Positions 7,592 to 16,155 of a DNA stretch of 64,000 nucleotides are shown here, piece by piece. The number at the start of each line of letters is the position of its first letter. Position 1 is the first letter of the stretch. Source of the stretch: Imperialibacter roseus (GTDB lineage Bacteria; Bacteroidota; Bacteroidia; Cytophagales; Cyclobacteriaceae); NCBI RefSeq assembly GCF_032999765.1, contig NZ_CP136051.1, positions 1,402,417 to 1,466,416 on the forward strand, written 5' to 3'. The notes beneath the pieces are model-generated. The model was not told the origin of the DNA and did not search any database. It saw nothing but the letters and a program-made list of their open reading frames with translations. Position numbers and translations under genes: made by a program.

Positions 7592-10135
7592 TTATTGAGG
7601 AGAGACGGTGGAACTCATCCCCGACCGACCCCTGATATCAAAACACTTTAGCTTTACCATGCTGCTCACGGCCACGGGCTCAGTGTATTCCGGGGAGTTG
7701 GCAGTAGGCTCTGATCCGTCGGTCGTGTAGCGAATAATCAATCCGGGATACTCGCTATTGGCCAGCAGCAGTCCACCTTCTATTTTCGCCCCTGGGCGTG
7801 GGATTCTGTAGCCTACACCGCCTTCAAGGTAGCTAAGCCTTGGCATTTCCTTCTGTCCCATTGTGTTAGCAAAACCATTCCAGGCAGCCTCTCTAGCTTT
7901 TATTCTTTGCTCCAGATTGTCAATGGTCGCCCACTTCGGGTTGCCGGCCCAGGCCCGTTCCGCCAGTCCGACCAGTTTAGGAAATACAACGTACTCCAGT
8001 AGCTCTGGAGTTTTTGCCACTTCAGTCCAAAGCTGTCCCTGTATGCCGAGGATGTTGCTTTCTCCTTCTGGCGTTAGTTTCACCATCTTCTTCATTTCGG
8101 CCTCCACGTCTATTGAGTTACCCCGACTATCCTTTTCCGAAGAGTAGAAAATATTCTGCGGCACTATTTCCCACGCCGACTGGGTATTAACGAGGCCTGC
8201 CCATGTTTGGCCAGGCTCTTCCGGGTCGTTATTATAAGCCAAATCAAAATACAGCTTGGTGGCATTAGCGATGATAGGCGTGTATCCTGCGTTGGCCAAA
8301 AGCCCTGGTAAGTTGGGGTCGGGTATCCATACGTAGGGGCGCATGCCTGAATTGGCAAAGGCCGGGTTCACCTCTTCTTTTCCATCTGCTCCTTCACGCA
8401 TGGCCACTTCCTGCCAGCCGGATGTTGGCATGCCTTTTTTCTCCAATATTTTGATCAGCTCTCCGATGAAATAGGGCATCAGGTCGTGCGTTTTTGCTAT
8501 TTCGGGGTGAGTCTTACGGAATTCATTGCAAATCGGAGACTTTTCCCAAACGCCCTTAGGTACTTCGTCGCCACCTATATGAATCGATTCCAGCGGCACA
8601 CCAGCTTCTTTGTGCATGGCAATGATTTCGTCAAAAACCTTCTCCATAAAAGTGAGCGCCGACGGGCGGCAAACACAGATCACGTTGTCGGGGAAGTTCT
8701 GCACCGACATGTATTCTGACGCATCTTCGGGGTCGTGAAGGGCATACTGATTGGCTTCTTCAGTTTTGCCTTCTTTCATGAGGCGATTGTACCGATTCTT
8801 CATTGAAACGATCGCAGCTCTTGAATGACCAGGGATGTCAATTTCAGGAATCACCCTGATATGTCTTTTATGAGCGTGTTGCAGTATTTCTATGTAATCA
8901 GCTTTGCTGTAATAGCCGTTGCCCGGAGAGTTAGGGTCGTTGGGATCGGGGCCTGATCCGTATTCCGGGTGAAGAAACTCTTCTTCTGTAGTGGTGTGCC
9001 CTCTGCGGCTGCCTATCTCCGTCAGTTCGGGAAGGCCGGGTATCTCAAGTCTCCAGGCTTCATCTTCGCTCAGGTGCATGTGGAAATAGTTAAGCTTGTA
9101 GTAGGCCATCAGGTTGAGCAGCTTAAACACTGTTTCCTTCGATTCGAAGTTCCGAGCCATATCCAGGTGCATGCCCCGGTAGGCGTAGCGGGGAGCATCT
9201 TCAATAGTCAGTTGATCAAGTGAAATGCCCGATGCTGGAGCTTCGTAGGTAGCCACAGGCAGCAGCGCTCTTAAACTCTGGATGCCGTAGAACACACCAG
9301 CAGCATCTGCTCCGGTAATTTGAATGCCGGTTGTGTTAATAGACAACGTGTAGGACTCAGGCCCTCCGGATTTACCCAACTTGAGCTGCATCGATTGGCC
9401 TTTACCTTCTTGAATACTCACGTCGCCATCAAGCACCTCGCTCAGAGCCGACTTGAGCAATTCTGCCTCGCCGGCTAAACCAGCTTCATGATAGATCACA
9501 AGCGGTGTTTGTAATATAAACGAGCCCTTTCCTGCCATTATGCTCATGGGGGTTGGCACCACGTTGCTCAACTGAGAGGCAGAGAGCATCTTGAGCGACT
9601 GGTTTTTTTCAAAGAGATTCTTAGCCGTAGGAATCAGCGTTTTTACAACCTTCAACACTTCGGGGTTATCCATGGTGAGGGTGGCAGGTTGGTAGTTGCT
9701 GATAGTTTTGGCGTTTTCATTTCCCTGCGCAAGGTAGGGGCCTAGCGGTTGCTGTGAGTTTTTTACGATAGCACCCCCCGCCGTATACTCGAAGGTGAGC
9801 GTTTCACCCTGGCCTAGTTCAAATCCTTCCTTTGGCACCAGCTTAAAAAGCGTTCCTAATTCAAACTCGATGGCCAGCTTTGCCCCTTCCGGGAAGACGA
9901 AATCATGACTGGCGATTTGGTTGTAGTAAATGGCCCAGTCGGTACCTGAGAGTGCGGGGCCATTGTTGGTGATAGTAAACTTTGCCTTGTGCTGGTTTTC
10001 TCCGCCCGCCTGATTTTCCACCAGCTCCCAGCTGAGTTGAATATCACCTGCGTCGATCAGCTTGTTTTCCTTAGTGCCGCAGGAAAACACGATAAGTGAC
10101 AATGATACAAGAGTGAATCGAAAGAAGGATCTCAT
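7592..10135 (-). CDS. GH20 beta-N-acetylhexosaminidase lipoprotein
   Basis: About 847 residues. The ATG at 10135 is preferred to a TTG at 10162 because it opens a standard lipoprotein signal (MRSFFRF, hydrophobic core, LIVFSC). The order is: N-terminal carbohydrate-binding CHB_HEX-like domain (LSWELVENQ and following), GH20b domain, GH20 catalytic barrel with the Asp523-Glu524 pair in IHIGGDEV, and a C-terminal CHB_HEX_C-like domain with RYTTDGSEPT. The catalytic Glu protonates the bond while Asp orients the substrate acetamido group. Likely work: removal of terminal GlcNAc from chitin oligosaccharides or glycans at the cell envelope. A GH18 enzyme is encoded at 60856-61809. Confidence 0.93.
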   Translation of the reverse strand: MRSFFRFTLVSLSLIVFSCGTKENKLIDAGDIQLSWELVENQAGGENQHKAKFTITNNGPALSGTDWAIYYNQIASHDFVFPEGAKLAIEFELGTLFKLVPKEGFELGQGETLTFEYTAGGAIVKNSQQPLGPYLAQGNENAKTISNYQPATLTMDNPEVLKVVKTLIPTAKNLFEKNQSLKMLSASQLSNVVPTPMSIMAGKGSFILQTPLVIYHEAGLAGEAELLKSALSEVLDGDVSIQEGKGQSMQLKLGKSGGPESYTLSINTTGIQITGADAAGVFYGIQSLRALLPVATYEAPASGISLDQLTIEDAPRYAYRGMHLDMARNFESKETVFKLLNLMAYYKLNYFHMHLSEDEAWRLEIPGLPELTEIGSRRGHTTTEEEFLHPEYGSGPDPNDPNSPGNGYYSKADYIEILQHAHKRHIRVIPEIDIPGHSRAAIVSMKNRYNRLMKEGKTEEANQYALHDPEDASEYMSVQNFPDNVICVCRPSALTFMEKVFDEIIAMHKEAGVPLESIHIGGDEVPKGVWEKSPICNEFRKTHPEIAKTHDLMPYFIGELIKILEKKGMPTSGWQEVAMREGADGKEEVNPAFANSGMRPYVWIPDPNLPGLLANAGYTPIIANATKLYFDLAYNNDPEEPGQTWAGLVNTQSAWEIVPQNIFYSSEKDSRGNSIDVEAEMKKMVKLTPEGESNILGIQGQLWTEVAKTPELLEYVVFPKLVGLAERAWAGNPKWATIDNLEQRIKAREAAWNGFANTMGQKEMPRLSYLEGGVGYRIPRPGAKIEGGLLLANSEYPGLIIRYTTDGSEPTANSPEYTEPVAVSSMVKLKCFDIRGRSGMSSTVSPQ

Positions 10136-10186
10136 AGCGAACGGGTTTGTTTGGGGCTTCAATATCGGAAAATGTGCTTTAAATTA

Positions 10187-10206
10187 AAATGTGTGCGGAA
10201 ACATTT
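10187..10206. promoter_or_regulatory. Short inverted repeat upstream of hexosaminidase gene
   Basis: Arms AAATGT (10187-10192) and ACATTT (10201-10206) separated by eight bases lie about 50 bp upstream of the hexosaminidase start. This could be an operator for a local regulator, but six-base AT-rich arms arise easily by chance. Confidence 0.2.
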
Positions 10207-10280
10207 ACTATCGAACCCTATCTTTTTGCATAGATAGTCAAAAAAACACGGAAAAACTTTCAAGTGATAAAATGAAACTA

Positions 10281-10288
10281 TATTTTTG
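10281..10288 (+). promoter_or_regulatory. Bacteroidota-type -7 promoter box for the TetR operon
   Basis: TATTTTTG fits the TAnnTTTG -7 consensus of the Bacteroidota primary sigma factor. It lies 36 bases upstream of the TetR ATG and its last three bases run into the palindrome at 10286-10305. No clear -33 TTG was found at the usual spacing. Confidence 0.45.
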
Positions 10289-10305
10289 ACTGACCGTTTA
10301 GTCAA
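10286..10305. promoter_or_regulatory. Putative TetR operator palindrome
   Basis: A 20-bp palindrome with perfect 6-bp arms TTGACT and AGTCAA around the core GACCGTTT, which is itself half-symmetric. Spacing and sequence resemble operators bound by TetR-family dimers. It overlaps the end of the -7 box and precedes the tetR-type gene by 18 bases, so autorepression of the whole operon is the simple reading. Confidence 0.6.
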
Positions 10306-10323
10306 TGTAAAAGTAACTTATAA

Positions 10324-10902
10324 ATGAGTCCAAGAACCAAGGCGCAGATAGACGAGATAAGAGAGCAGAGCAGGGAGAAGATTATTGCTGCAGCATTGGA
10401 TTTGTTTGCTCACAATGGGTTTCATAGCACATCTATCGCTCAGGTTGCCGCCAAGGCTGGCATTTCGAAGGGGCTTATTTATAATTATTTCGAAAGCAAG
10501 GAAGATTTGCTTCAGGCCATTTTTACGGAGGCAATGAAAAACTCCGAGGATATTCTGACACTGGATCCGAACGCAACCGCCAAGCAACGGCTGATACGTA
10601 TGGCAGAAGCATCGGCTGATTTTATGTACAATAATCAGGAGTACATGCGCCTGTTTCTGACACTGATGATGCAGCCCGACGTGGTGAAAAGTATGAAGCC
10701 GTGGTTCGATACTGTGGGCAAGGCCAAGAAGGACATGCTAATGCCCATGTTCGAGGAGATATTTCCCGGTCGGGCAGAGGTCGAGTATTTTTTCTTCGGT
10801 GCTATTATGGACGGCATTGGCTTTGGATACCTCGTACTCGGGCATGATTACCCATTTGACGATGTGAAACGAAAATTCATTGACCACATACAAAATCAAT
10901 AA
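10324..10902 (+). CDS. TetR/AcrR-family transcriptional regulator
   Basis: A 192-residue regulator. The N-terminal helix-turn-helix (about residues 20-62) shows the family pattern: REKIIAAALDLFAHNGF, then TSIAQVAAKAGISKGLIYNYF and SKEDLL. The C-terminal ligand domain is divergent, as usual. The gene opens an operon of six genes with spacings of 9-20 bases or overlap. A palindrome right upstream is the likely autoregulatory site. The inducer may be a substrate of the transport module; it cannot be read from the sequence. Confidence 0.92.
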   Translation: MSPRTKAQIDEIREQSREKIIAAALDLFAHNGFHSTSIAQVAAKAGISKGLIYNYFESKEDLLQAIFTEAMKNSEDILTLDPNATAKQRLIRMAEASADFMYNNQEYMRLFLTLMMQPDVVKSMKPWFDTVGKAKKDMLMPMFEEIFPGRAEVEYFFFGAIMDGIGFGYLVLGHDYPFDDVKRKFIDHIQNQ

Positions 10903-10911
10903 CTGATTGCT

Positions 10912-11658
10912 ATGAAATATTTTTTGACCACAGGATTTATTTTTTGTCTGTTCGCTTATCAGGCAAACGCCCAAACGGCTCTTGAAATCATTAAGAAGGC
11001 TGACGAGAAAATGCAAGGAGAGAATGGTTATGCCGAAATGGTGATGAAGATTGTGCGGCCCGACTGGACTCGGGAAATCACAATGAAAAGCTGGAACAAA
11101 AACCAGGATTATTCCCTGATATTGATCACAGGGCCGGCAAGAGACAAGGGCACGGCCTTTTTGAAAAGAGGCAAGGAGATGTGGAACTGGCAGCCTTCCA
11201 TTGACAGGGTGATTAAAATGCCACCGTCGATGATGATGCAGTCGTGGATGGGCTCAGACTTCACTAACGACGACCTGGTGCGTCAGTCTTCTATTGTTAC
11301 CGACTACACGCACAAGCTATTGGGCGACACAACGATGTTAAGCCGGAAATGTTGGAAAATGGAGCTGACCCCCAAGGAGGATGCGCCAGTAGTGTGGGGC
11401 AAAATAGAAGCTTATATCGATCAGAAAGATTATTTGCAGTTACTCATTAAATATTATGATGAAGATGAGTATTTGGTGAACACGATGGTGCTGTCCGATA
11501 TCAAAGAGTTGGGAGGCAGAACGCTGCCCACGCACATGGAGATGATACCTGCGGAAAATCCAGATCAGAAAACGGTGATCGATTATGTGAGCCGGACTTT
11601 TGATACCAACCAGCCCGACGACTTTTTCTCGATCCAGAACCTAAAACGTATCAGATAA
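10912..11658 (+). CDS. LolA-like outer-membrane lipoprotein-sorting protein
   Basis: A 248-residue periplasmic protein with a signal peptide ending near ANAQ. The remainder fits the LolA-like group (COG2834): TALEIIKKADEKMQG at the N-terminus, MVMKIVRP, then alternating beta strands with the family-typical FLKRGKEMWNWQP and IDRVIKMPPSMMMQSWMGSDFTNDDL. These proteins form a half-barrel that shields acyl chains. It lies between the TetR gene and two LolC/E-type permease genes, so it probably carries a lipidated or hydrophobic cargo handed over by the ABC transporter. It is unlikely to be the housekeeping LolA, which is usually shorter and encoded apart. Confidence 0.85.
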   Translation: MKYFLTTGFIFCLFAYQANAQTALEIIKKADEKMQGENGYAEMVMKIVRPDWTREITMKSWNKNQDYSLILITGPARDKGTAFLKRGKEMWNWQPSIDRVIKMPPSMMMQSWMGSDFTNDDLVRQSSIVTDYTHKLLGDTTMLSRKCWKMELTPKEDAPVVWGKIEAYIDQKDYLQLLIKYYDEDEYLVNTMVLSDIKELGGRTLPTHMEMIPAENPDQKTVIDYVSRTFDTNQPDDFFSIQNLKRIR

Positions 11659-11668
11659 CTAATCGATT

Positions 11669-12883
11669 ATGCTGCTATTGATAGCCTGGCGTAATATCTG
11701 GCGCAATAAGCGCCGAACGCTGATTACTCTTGCTTCCATAGGATTTGCTGTCTTTTTTGCCTGCATCATGCAGAGCATGCAGTTGGGGTCCTATGAGCGA
11801 ATGATTGAAAATGCCGTCCGCTTCTACACCGGCCATATCCAGGTGCATGAAAAAGGTTATTGGGACGACAAAACGCTTGACAATAGCCTGGAAGTAACGG
11901 AAAGCCTCCAGACCAAACTGTCGGGAGAGGCAGACCTGAGCGCTTACGTACCCAGAATTGAGTCTTTTGCCCTGGCGTCTCATGGAACCCTTACCAAGGG
12001 CGTTCTGGTCAATGGCATTGACCCCATAAAGGAAACAGGGCTCACCGATTTGCAGGGAAAGATTGTGGAGGGACAATACCTTTCCAACCCTGGAGATATC
12101 ATGATAGGTGAAGGACTTTCCACCTACCTGAAGGCAGCACCTGGCGACACGCTTGTGCTGATTAGTCAGGGCTATCATGGGGCAAATGCAGCTGGCAAAT
12201 ACCGGATAGTAGGCACATTGAAGTTTCCGACACAGGAAATGAGTGCACAAGCCGCCTATATCATGCTTAGCGATGCTCAGTACTTTTTCAATATGCCGAA
12301 CAGGGCTACATCCCTGGCTTTGCTGCTCGACAATTCCGAAGCAGTGCCGTTGGTGAAAGCTGACTTGACCTCTAAGCTTGACACGGCCGTGTATGAGGTG
12401 ATGGACTGGAAAGAGCTGATGCCAGAGCTCGTTCAGAGCATTGAAGTTGATTACGCCAGCGGACGCATCATGTTATACGTGCTCTATGCTATCATCGCCT
12501 TTGGCATTTTCGGCACCTTTCTCATGATGACCAACGAACGGCAGTATGAATTTGGCGTCATGCTGTCAATTGGCATGAAACGCCGGCTGATGCAAGGAAT
12601 GCTGCTTTTGGAAATCATTATGCTGGCGGTGCTGGGTGTGGTAATGGGAATTATTGCGGCGAGCCCCATTCTGGCCTATTTCTATCTTAACCCCATTCAC
12701 GTGGGTGGCGAGATGGCTCAGGCGTACGAGAAAATAGGGATGGAACCCATTCTGCCATTTTCGCTTGCGCCGGAGGTTTTTGTCAATCAGGCCCAGGTGG
12801 TGCTAGTGATGACGATTCTCATGGCGATCTATCCTCTTTGGATTGTAGGTAAGCTTAAGGTGATCAAGGCACTTCGCAGTTAA
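11669..12883 (+). CDS. ABC transporter permease, LolC/E (FtsX/MacB) type, first copy
   Basis: A 404-residue inner-membrane permease. It has the N-terminal AWRNIWRNKRRT signature and a first membrane helix, a periplasmic domain of roughly 200 residues, and three C-terminal helices starting near residue 268 (YVLYAIIAFGIFGTFLMM) with the FtsX-type segment EFGVMLSIGMKRR. It is a diverged paralogue of the next gene, so the two form the heterodimeric membrane part of a LolCDE-like transporter. The periplasmic domain would hand cargo to the LolA-like protein encoded just upstream. Confidence 0.9.
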   Translation: MLLLIAWRNIWRNKRRTLITLASIGFAVFFACIMQSMQLGSYERMIENAVRFYTGHIQVHEKGYWDDKTLDNSLEVTESLQTKLSGEADLSAYVPRIESFALASHGTLTKGVLVNGIDPIKETGLTDLQGKIVEGQYLSNPGDIMIGEGLSTYLKAAPGDTLVLISQGYHGANAAGKYRIVGTLKFPTQEMSAQAAYIMLSDAQYFFNMPNRATSLALLLDNSEAVPLVKADLTSKLDTAVYEVMDWKELMPELVQSIEVDYASGRIMLYVLYAIIAFGIFGTFLMMTNERQYEFGVMLSIGMKRRLMQGMLLLEIIMLAVLGVVMGIIAASPILAYFYLNPIHVGGEMAQAYEKIGMEPILPFSLAPEVFVNQAQVVLVMTILMAIYPLWIVGKLKVIKALRS

Positions 12884-12899
12884 CTTAAATTGAAGAAGT

Positions 12900-14111
12900 A
12901 TGATTTTTAATATTTCATGGAAAAATATCTGGCGCAATAAACTCCGCAGCGGAGTGGTTATCGGTGCCATGATCCTGGGGGTGTGGGCACTGCTTTTTTT
13001 GTTTGCCTTTTCCGACAGCATCACCAACAATTTGGTCGGCAATTCAATCAAGTACGACTATAGCCATATCCAGCTACACAACAAGGCCTACAAGAATGAT
13101 CCGACTTTCAATAACAGCATAAATGGGCCAAACGAAGTAGAAACTGTGCTTGCTGGAATGCCGCAAGTGGCTTCGTACTCCGAAAGACTGATCGTTTCCG
13201 GCATGGTTGGTTCAGCTAATTCCACTCAGGGGGCGATGATTTACGGCATTGATCCGGAGGCTGAAGCGAGTGTCACTTACCTGGATGATCAGCTGGCCGA
13301 GGGCACTTACTTTACTGAAGTAAAACGGAACCCAATTGTGTTGAGCCAGCATATGGCAGAGAAGTTAAAGGTAAGACTGGGCTCCAAGGTGGTGCTTACT
13401 TTTCAGGACAGTCACAACAATATCACGGCTGGCTCCTTCAGGATCGAGGGCATCATCAAAGCGAAATCGCCACGAATCAATGAGGGAGTGGTATTTGTGA
13501 GAAAGGGAGACCTCGAAAAGCTAACAGACTGGGTACAACCGCAAGAAATAGGGATAGTGCTTCAGGATATTCAGGAAGTGGAACTGGTGAAGGCTGCTTT
13601 ACAAACTTCGCTGCCAGCCCTCGAGGTGGCTTCGTACAAAGACCTTGCCCCCGACCTGGAGGTGATGACCCAGCAAACAAAAATTTCCAAAACGGTGCTG
13701 ATGGTTATCATTATGCTGGCGCTGGTTTTCGGCATCATCAACACCATGCTCATGGCTGTGCTTGAGCGAACCAAAGAAATAGGTATGCTCATGGCCATTG
13801 GGATGAAGCGTATTCGTGTGTTCACCATGATTATGATAGAGACAATTTTGATCTCACTGGCGGGTGCGCCGCTGGGAATGCTCATGGGGTATTTGACCAT
13901 TGTTTACTTTAGCTCCCATGGGTTTGATTTCTCGGCCTACGCCGCTTCTTTCGAGCAGTATGGCATCGACTCAATTATTTACCTTTCTCTGGATGCCAGC
14001 AATTATTTCATGCTCGCTTTCACTGTGGTGATTACGGCGGTGCTTGGGGCTGTTTACCCGGCCCGCAAAGCCACGAAACTGAAACCAGTAGAAGCATTAA
14101 GAAAACTTTAA
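12900..14111 (+). CDS. ABC transporter permease, LolC/E (FtsX/MacB) type, second copy
   Basis: A 403-residue permease built like the preceding one: ISWKNIWRNKLRSG at the start, first helix, periplasmic domain, then three C-terminal helices with TKEIGMLMAIGMKRIRVF, the usual FtsX-family coupling segment, and a final KPVEALRKL. It follows the first permease gene after 16 bases and precedes the ATPase gene by 19. Together they make a full exporter of the mechanotransmission type, which moves cargo in or out of the outer leaflet and does not pump it through the membrane. Confidence 0.9.
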   Translation: MIFNISWKNIWRNKLRSGVVIGAMILGVWALLFLFAFSDSITNNLVGNSIKYDYSHIQLHNKAYKNDPTFNNSINGPNEVETVLAGMPQVASYSERLIVSGMVGSANSTQGAMIYGIDPEAEASVTYLDDQLAEGTYFTEVKRNPIVLSQHMAEKLKVRLGSKVVLTFQDSHNNITAGSFRIEGIIKAKSPRINEGVVFVRKGDLEKLTDWVQPQEIGIVLQDIQEVELVKAALQTSLPALEVASYKDLAPDLEVMTQQTKISKTVLMVIIMLALVFGIINTMLMAVLERTKEIGMLMAIGMKRIRVFTMIMIETILISLAGAPLGMLMGYLTIVYFSSHGFDFSAYAASFEQYGIDSIIYLSLDASNYFMLAFTVVITAVLGAVYPARKATKLKPVEALRKL

Positions 14112-14130
14112 CATTCAATTTTTTTTAGAA

Positions 14131-14814
14131 ATGATAGTTATCAACGCCAAAAACATCAGCAAAACATATAACCCCGACAAGGTGCCGGTTCACGCTTTGA
14201 ATCACGTAGATCTTGAAATAAAGAAGGGGGAGTTTACGGCTATTGTAGGTCCGTCGGGATCAGGTAAATCTACCCTACTTAACATCATTGGAGGGCTTGA
14301 TGTGCCCACCGAAGGAACCATAGAGTTGGGAGGGGAGGATATTTCGAAATTCAGCGACAATGAGCTCATTGACTTCAGGTTACAGCACATCGGCTTTGTA
14401 TTCCAGGCATACAACCTCATTCCGGTGCTTACGGCTGAGGAAAATGTAGAGTTCATTATGCTGCTGCAAAAGCAGACCGAGAAGGATAGAAAAGCAAGGA
14501 CTGTGGAACTCTTAACAAAAGTTGGGCTGAAAGACCAAATGAACCGCCGACCCTCCGAACTTTCAGGTGGGCAGCAGCAGCGGGTGGCGGTTGCCAGGGC
14601 CTTGGCGTCGAGGCCCGAGTTCATTCTGGCCGATGAGCCAACGGCCAATCTTGACTCACACTCTACCGCTACTTTGCTCGACATGATGGCCAATATGAAT
14701 GAGAAAGAGGGTGCCACCTTCGTTTTTTCTACCCACGACCAGCGAGTGATTGACAAAGCCAGACGGGTGATCACGCTTGAAGATGGAAAAATAGTTTCGG
14801 ATGAAGTTCGCTAA
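14131..14814 (+). CDS. ABC transporter ATP-binding protein, LolD/MacB type
   Basis: A 227-residue ATPase with Walker A GPSGSGKST (about residues 38-46), Q-loop FQAYNLIPVLTAEEN, signature LSGGQQQRVAVARAL, Walker B FILADEPTANLD and switch histidine in STHD. The layout is the LolD/MacB type that pairs with FtsX-like permeases. The last codons overlap the start of the barrel gene by 14 bases. It may also serve the ATPase-less MacB-type permease encoded at 34042-35382, but its natural partners are the two permeases directly upstream. Confidence 0.92.
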   Translation: MIVINAKNISKTYNPDKVPVHALNHVDLEIKKGEFTAIVGPSGSGKSTLLNIIGGLDVPTEGTIELGGEDISKFSDNELIDFRLQHIGFVFQAYNLIPVLTAEENVEFIMLLQKQTEKDRKARTVELLTKVGLKDQMNRRPSELSGGQQQRVAVARALASRPEFILADEPTANLDSHSTATLLDMMANMNEKEGATFVFSTHDQRVIDKARRVITLEDGKIVSDEVR

Positions 14815-15955
14815 GTACGCAGGGCTGGTTATTCTGCTGGCAGGTGGGTTTAGCTCGCAGGCTCAGGACGAAGCTCCCAAGTTAACTCTCAAGGGCTATG
14901 TGAAAGACTTATTTACCGCTAATTTCTCCACGCCTAACGACGCCAGGTTTGACAACCTTATTCACAACAGGCTCAACCTAAAGTGGTATCCGAATGAACA
15001 CCTGACCGGTGCTTTGGAGGTGCGAAATCGCTTTTTTATTGGCAATAGCCTGGGCCTAATTCCCAACTACGGCTCCTATGTGGATGTAAACAACGACTAC
15101 GTGGACATGTCGGTGCTGCCAATTAATAATGACAAAGCGGTGCTGCACATGATGATTGACCGTGCGTACCTGCAATGGAACAAAAACAACCTGGAGGTGA
15201 CAGTCGGCCGACAGCGCATCAACTGGGGGCAAAACCTGGTCTGGAACCCCAACGATATTTTCAATGCCTACTCCTTCTTTGATTTCGACTATGAAGAAAG
15301 GCCTGGTAGCGATGCGTTGAGAGTGCAGTATTATACTGGGGTTGCTTCCAGCGTGGAGGGAACCATCAAAGCTGCGGATTCGTGGAGCAAAGTTGTAGCT
15401 GCTGGCATCTGGCGTACGAATAAATGGAACTACGATTTTCAAGGGTTTGCCGGAAAAATGAAAGAGCATGCTGTGGTGGGAGGCGGCTGGGCTGGCAGTA
15501 TTAAAAATGCCGGATTCAAGGGTGAAATGACCTGGTTCGGTGAGGCGGCCGGGCGCAAGGCTCAGTTCATTACTTCAAGCTCAATCGACTACTCTTTTGC
15601 GAATTCATTCTATGTCAATGGTTCGTTCTTATTCAATTCGAGCGGTGTAAGCGAGCCCGATCAAAGTGCTTTGGGCGCCTTTTCACTTAATAAATTGGAT
15701 GTGCGGAGCCTGTCTCCTTACCGGTGGTCGGTGTTCGGCCAGGCCAGCTATCCGTTCCATCCGCTGGTCAGTGGTGGTCTTTCTGTGATGGTTTTTCCGT
15801 CAGACATGGGATGTTTCACGAGCCCTTTTGTCACCTACTCAGTGGTTCCTAACCTTGACCTCGACCTGCTCGGTCAATTTTTTCTTGGCGACATAGGAGA
15901 GGGGTATACGCTGCTAGCCAAGGTAGCCTACACCCGTGTTAAATGGAGCTTTTAA
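14801..15955 (+). CDS. Outer-membrane beta-barrel protein of unknown family
   Basis: A 384-residue protein with a signal peptide (cleavage near SSQAQD) and alternating strands rich in aromatic girdle residues, ending in a terminal aromatic residue (VKWSF), as outer-membrane barrels do. Segments such as EVTVGRQRINWGQN and WNPNDIFNAY recall long-chain substrate or DUF1302-type porins, but the protein is shorter than those, and I cannot name the family firmly. Its start overlaps the ATPase gene by 14 bases, so translation is coupled. Inferred role: the outer-membrane end of the LolA-like/ABC route. Confidence 0.75.
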   Translation: MKFAKYAGLVILLAGGFSSQAQDEAPKLTLKGYVKDLFTANFSTPNDARFDNLIHNRLNLKWYPNEHLTGALEVRNRFFIGNSLGLIPNYGSYVDVNNDYVDMSVLPINNDKAVLHMMIDRAYLQWNKNNLEVTVGRQRINWGQNLVWNPNDIFNAYSFFDFDYEERPGSDALRVQYYTGVASSVEGTIKAADSWSKVVAAGIWRTNKWNYDFQGFAGKMKEHAVVGGGWAGSIKNAGFKGEMTWFGEAAGRKAQFITSSSIDYSFANSFYVNGSFLFNSSGVSEPDQSALGAFSLNKLDVRSLSPYRWSVFGQASYPFHPLVSGGLSVMVFPSDMGCFTSPFVTYSVVPNLDLDLLGQFFLGDIGEGYTLLAKVAYTRVKWSF

Positions 15956-16072
15956 CCTTGCTGTAGGGGGTTCGGAGTTGAGGGATGTTTTAATAGTGTA
16001 AAGAGTAAGAATCGACGTAAAGAAAGTCAAATCTTTTGCCCAGGTATGAATTTATATTTGGGTTCAGGTACT

Positions 16073-16096
16073 AAGGAGCTTCGGCTCCTTTTTTTA
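16073..16096 (+). terminator. Intrinsic terminator with TTCG tetraloop
   Basis: Perfect 7-bp stem AAGGAGC / GCTCCTT closed as C(TTCG)G and followed by six further T residues. It lies 118 bases after the barrel gene stop and ends the 10324-15955 operon. Confidence 0.88.
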
Positions 16097-16116
16097 TTTC
16101 CTTTATTGAGTATTTT

Positions 16117-16124
16117 TATCTTTG
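16117..16124 (+). promoter_or_regulatory. Possible -7 box upstream of yihY-type gene
   Basis: TATCTTTG fits TAnnTTTG and lies 32 bases upstream of the ATG at 16156, right after the preceding terminator. A TTG at the normal -33 distance was not found. Confidence 0.4.
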
Positions 16125-16155
16125 CTCAAAATAGCCTAACCACTAAAGTCCTTTT

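Noticed and set aside
14131-14814. Assigning this ATPase as the MacB partner of the 34042-35382 permease
   Set aside because: It overlaps and adjoins its own two permease and barrel genes; sharing in trans is possible but has no sequence support.
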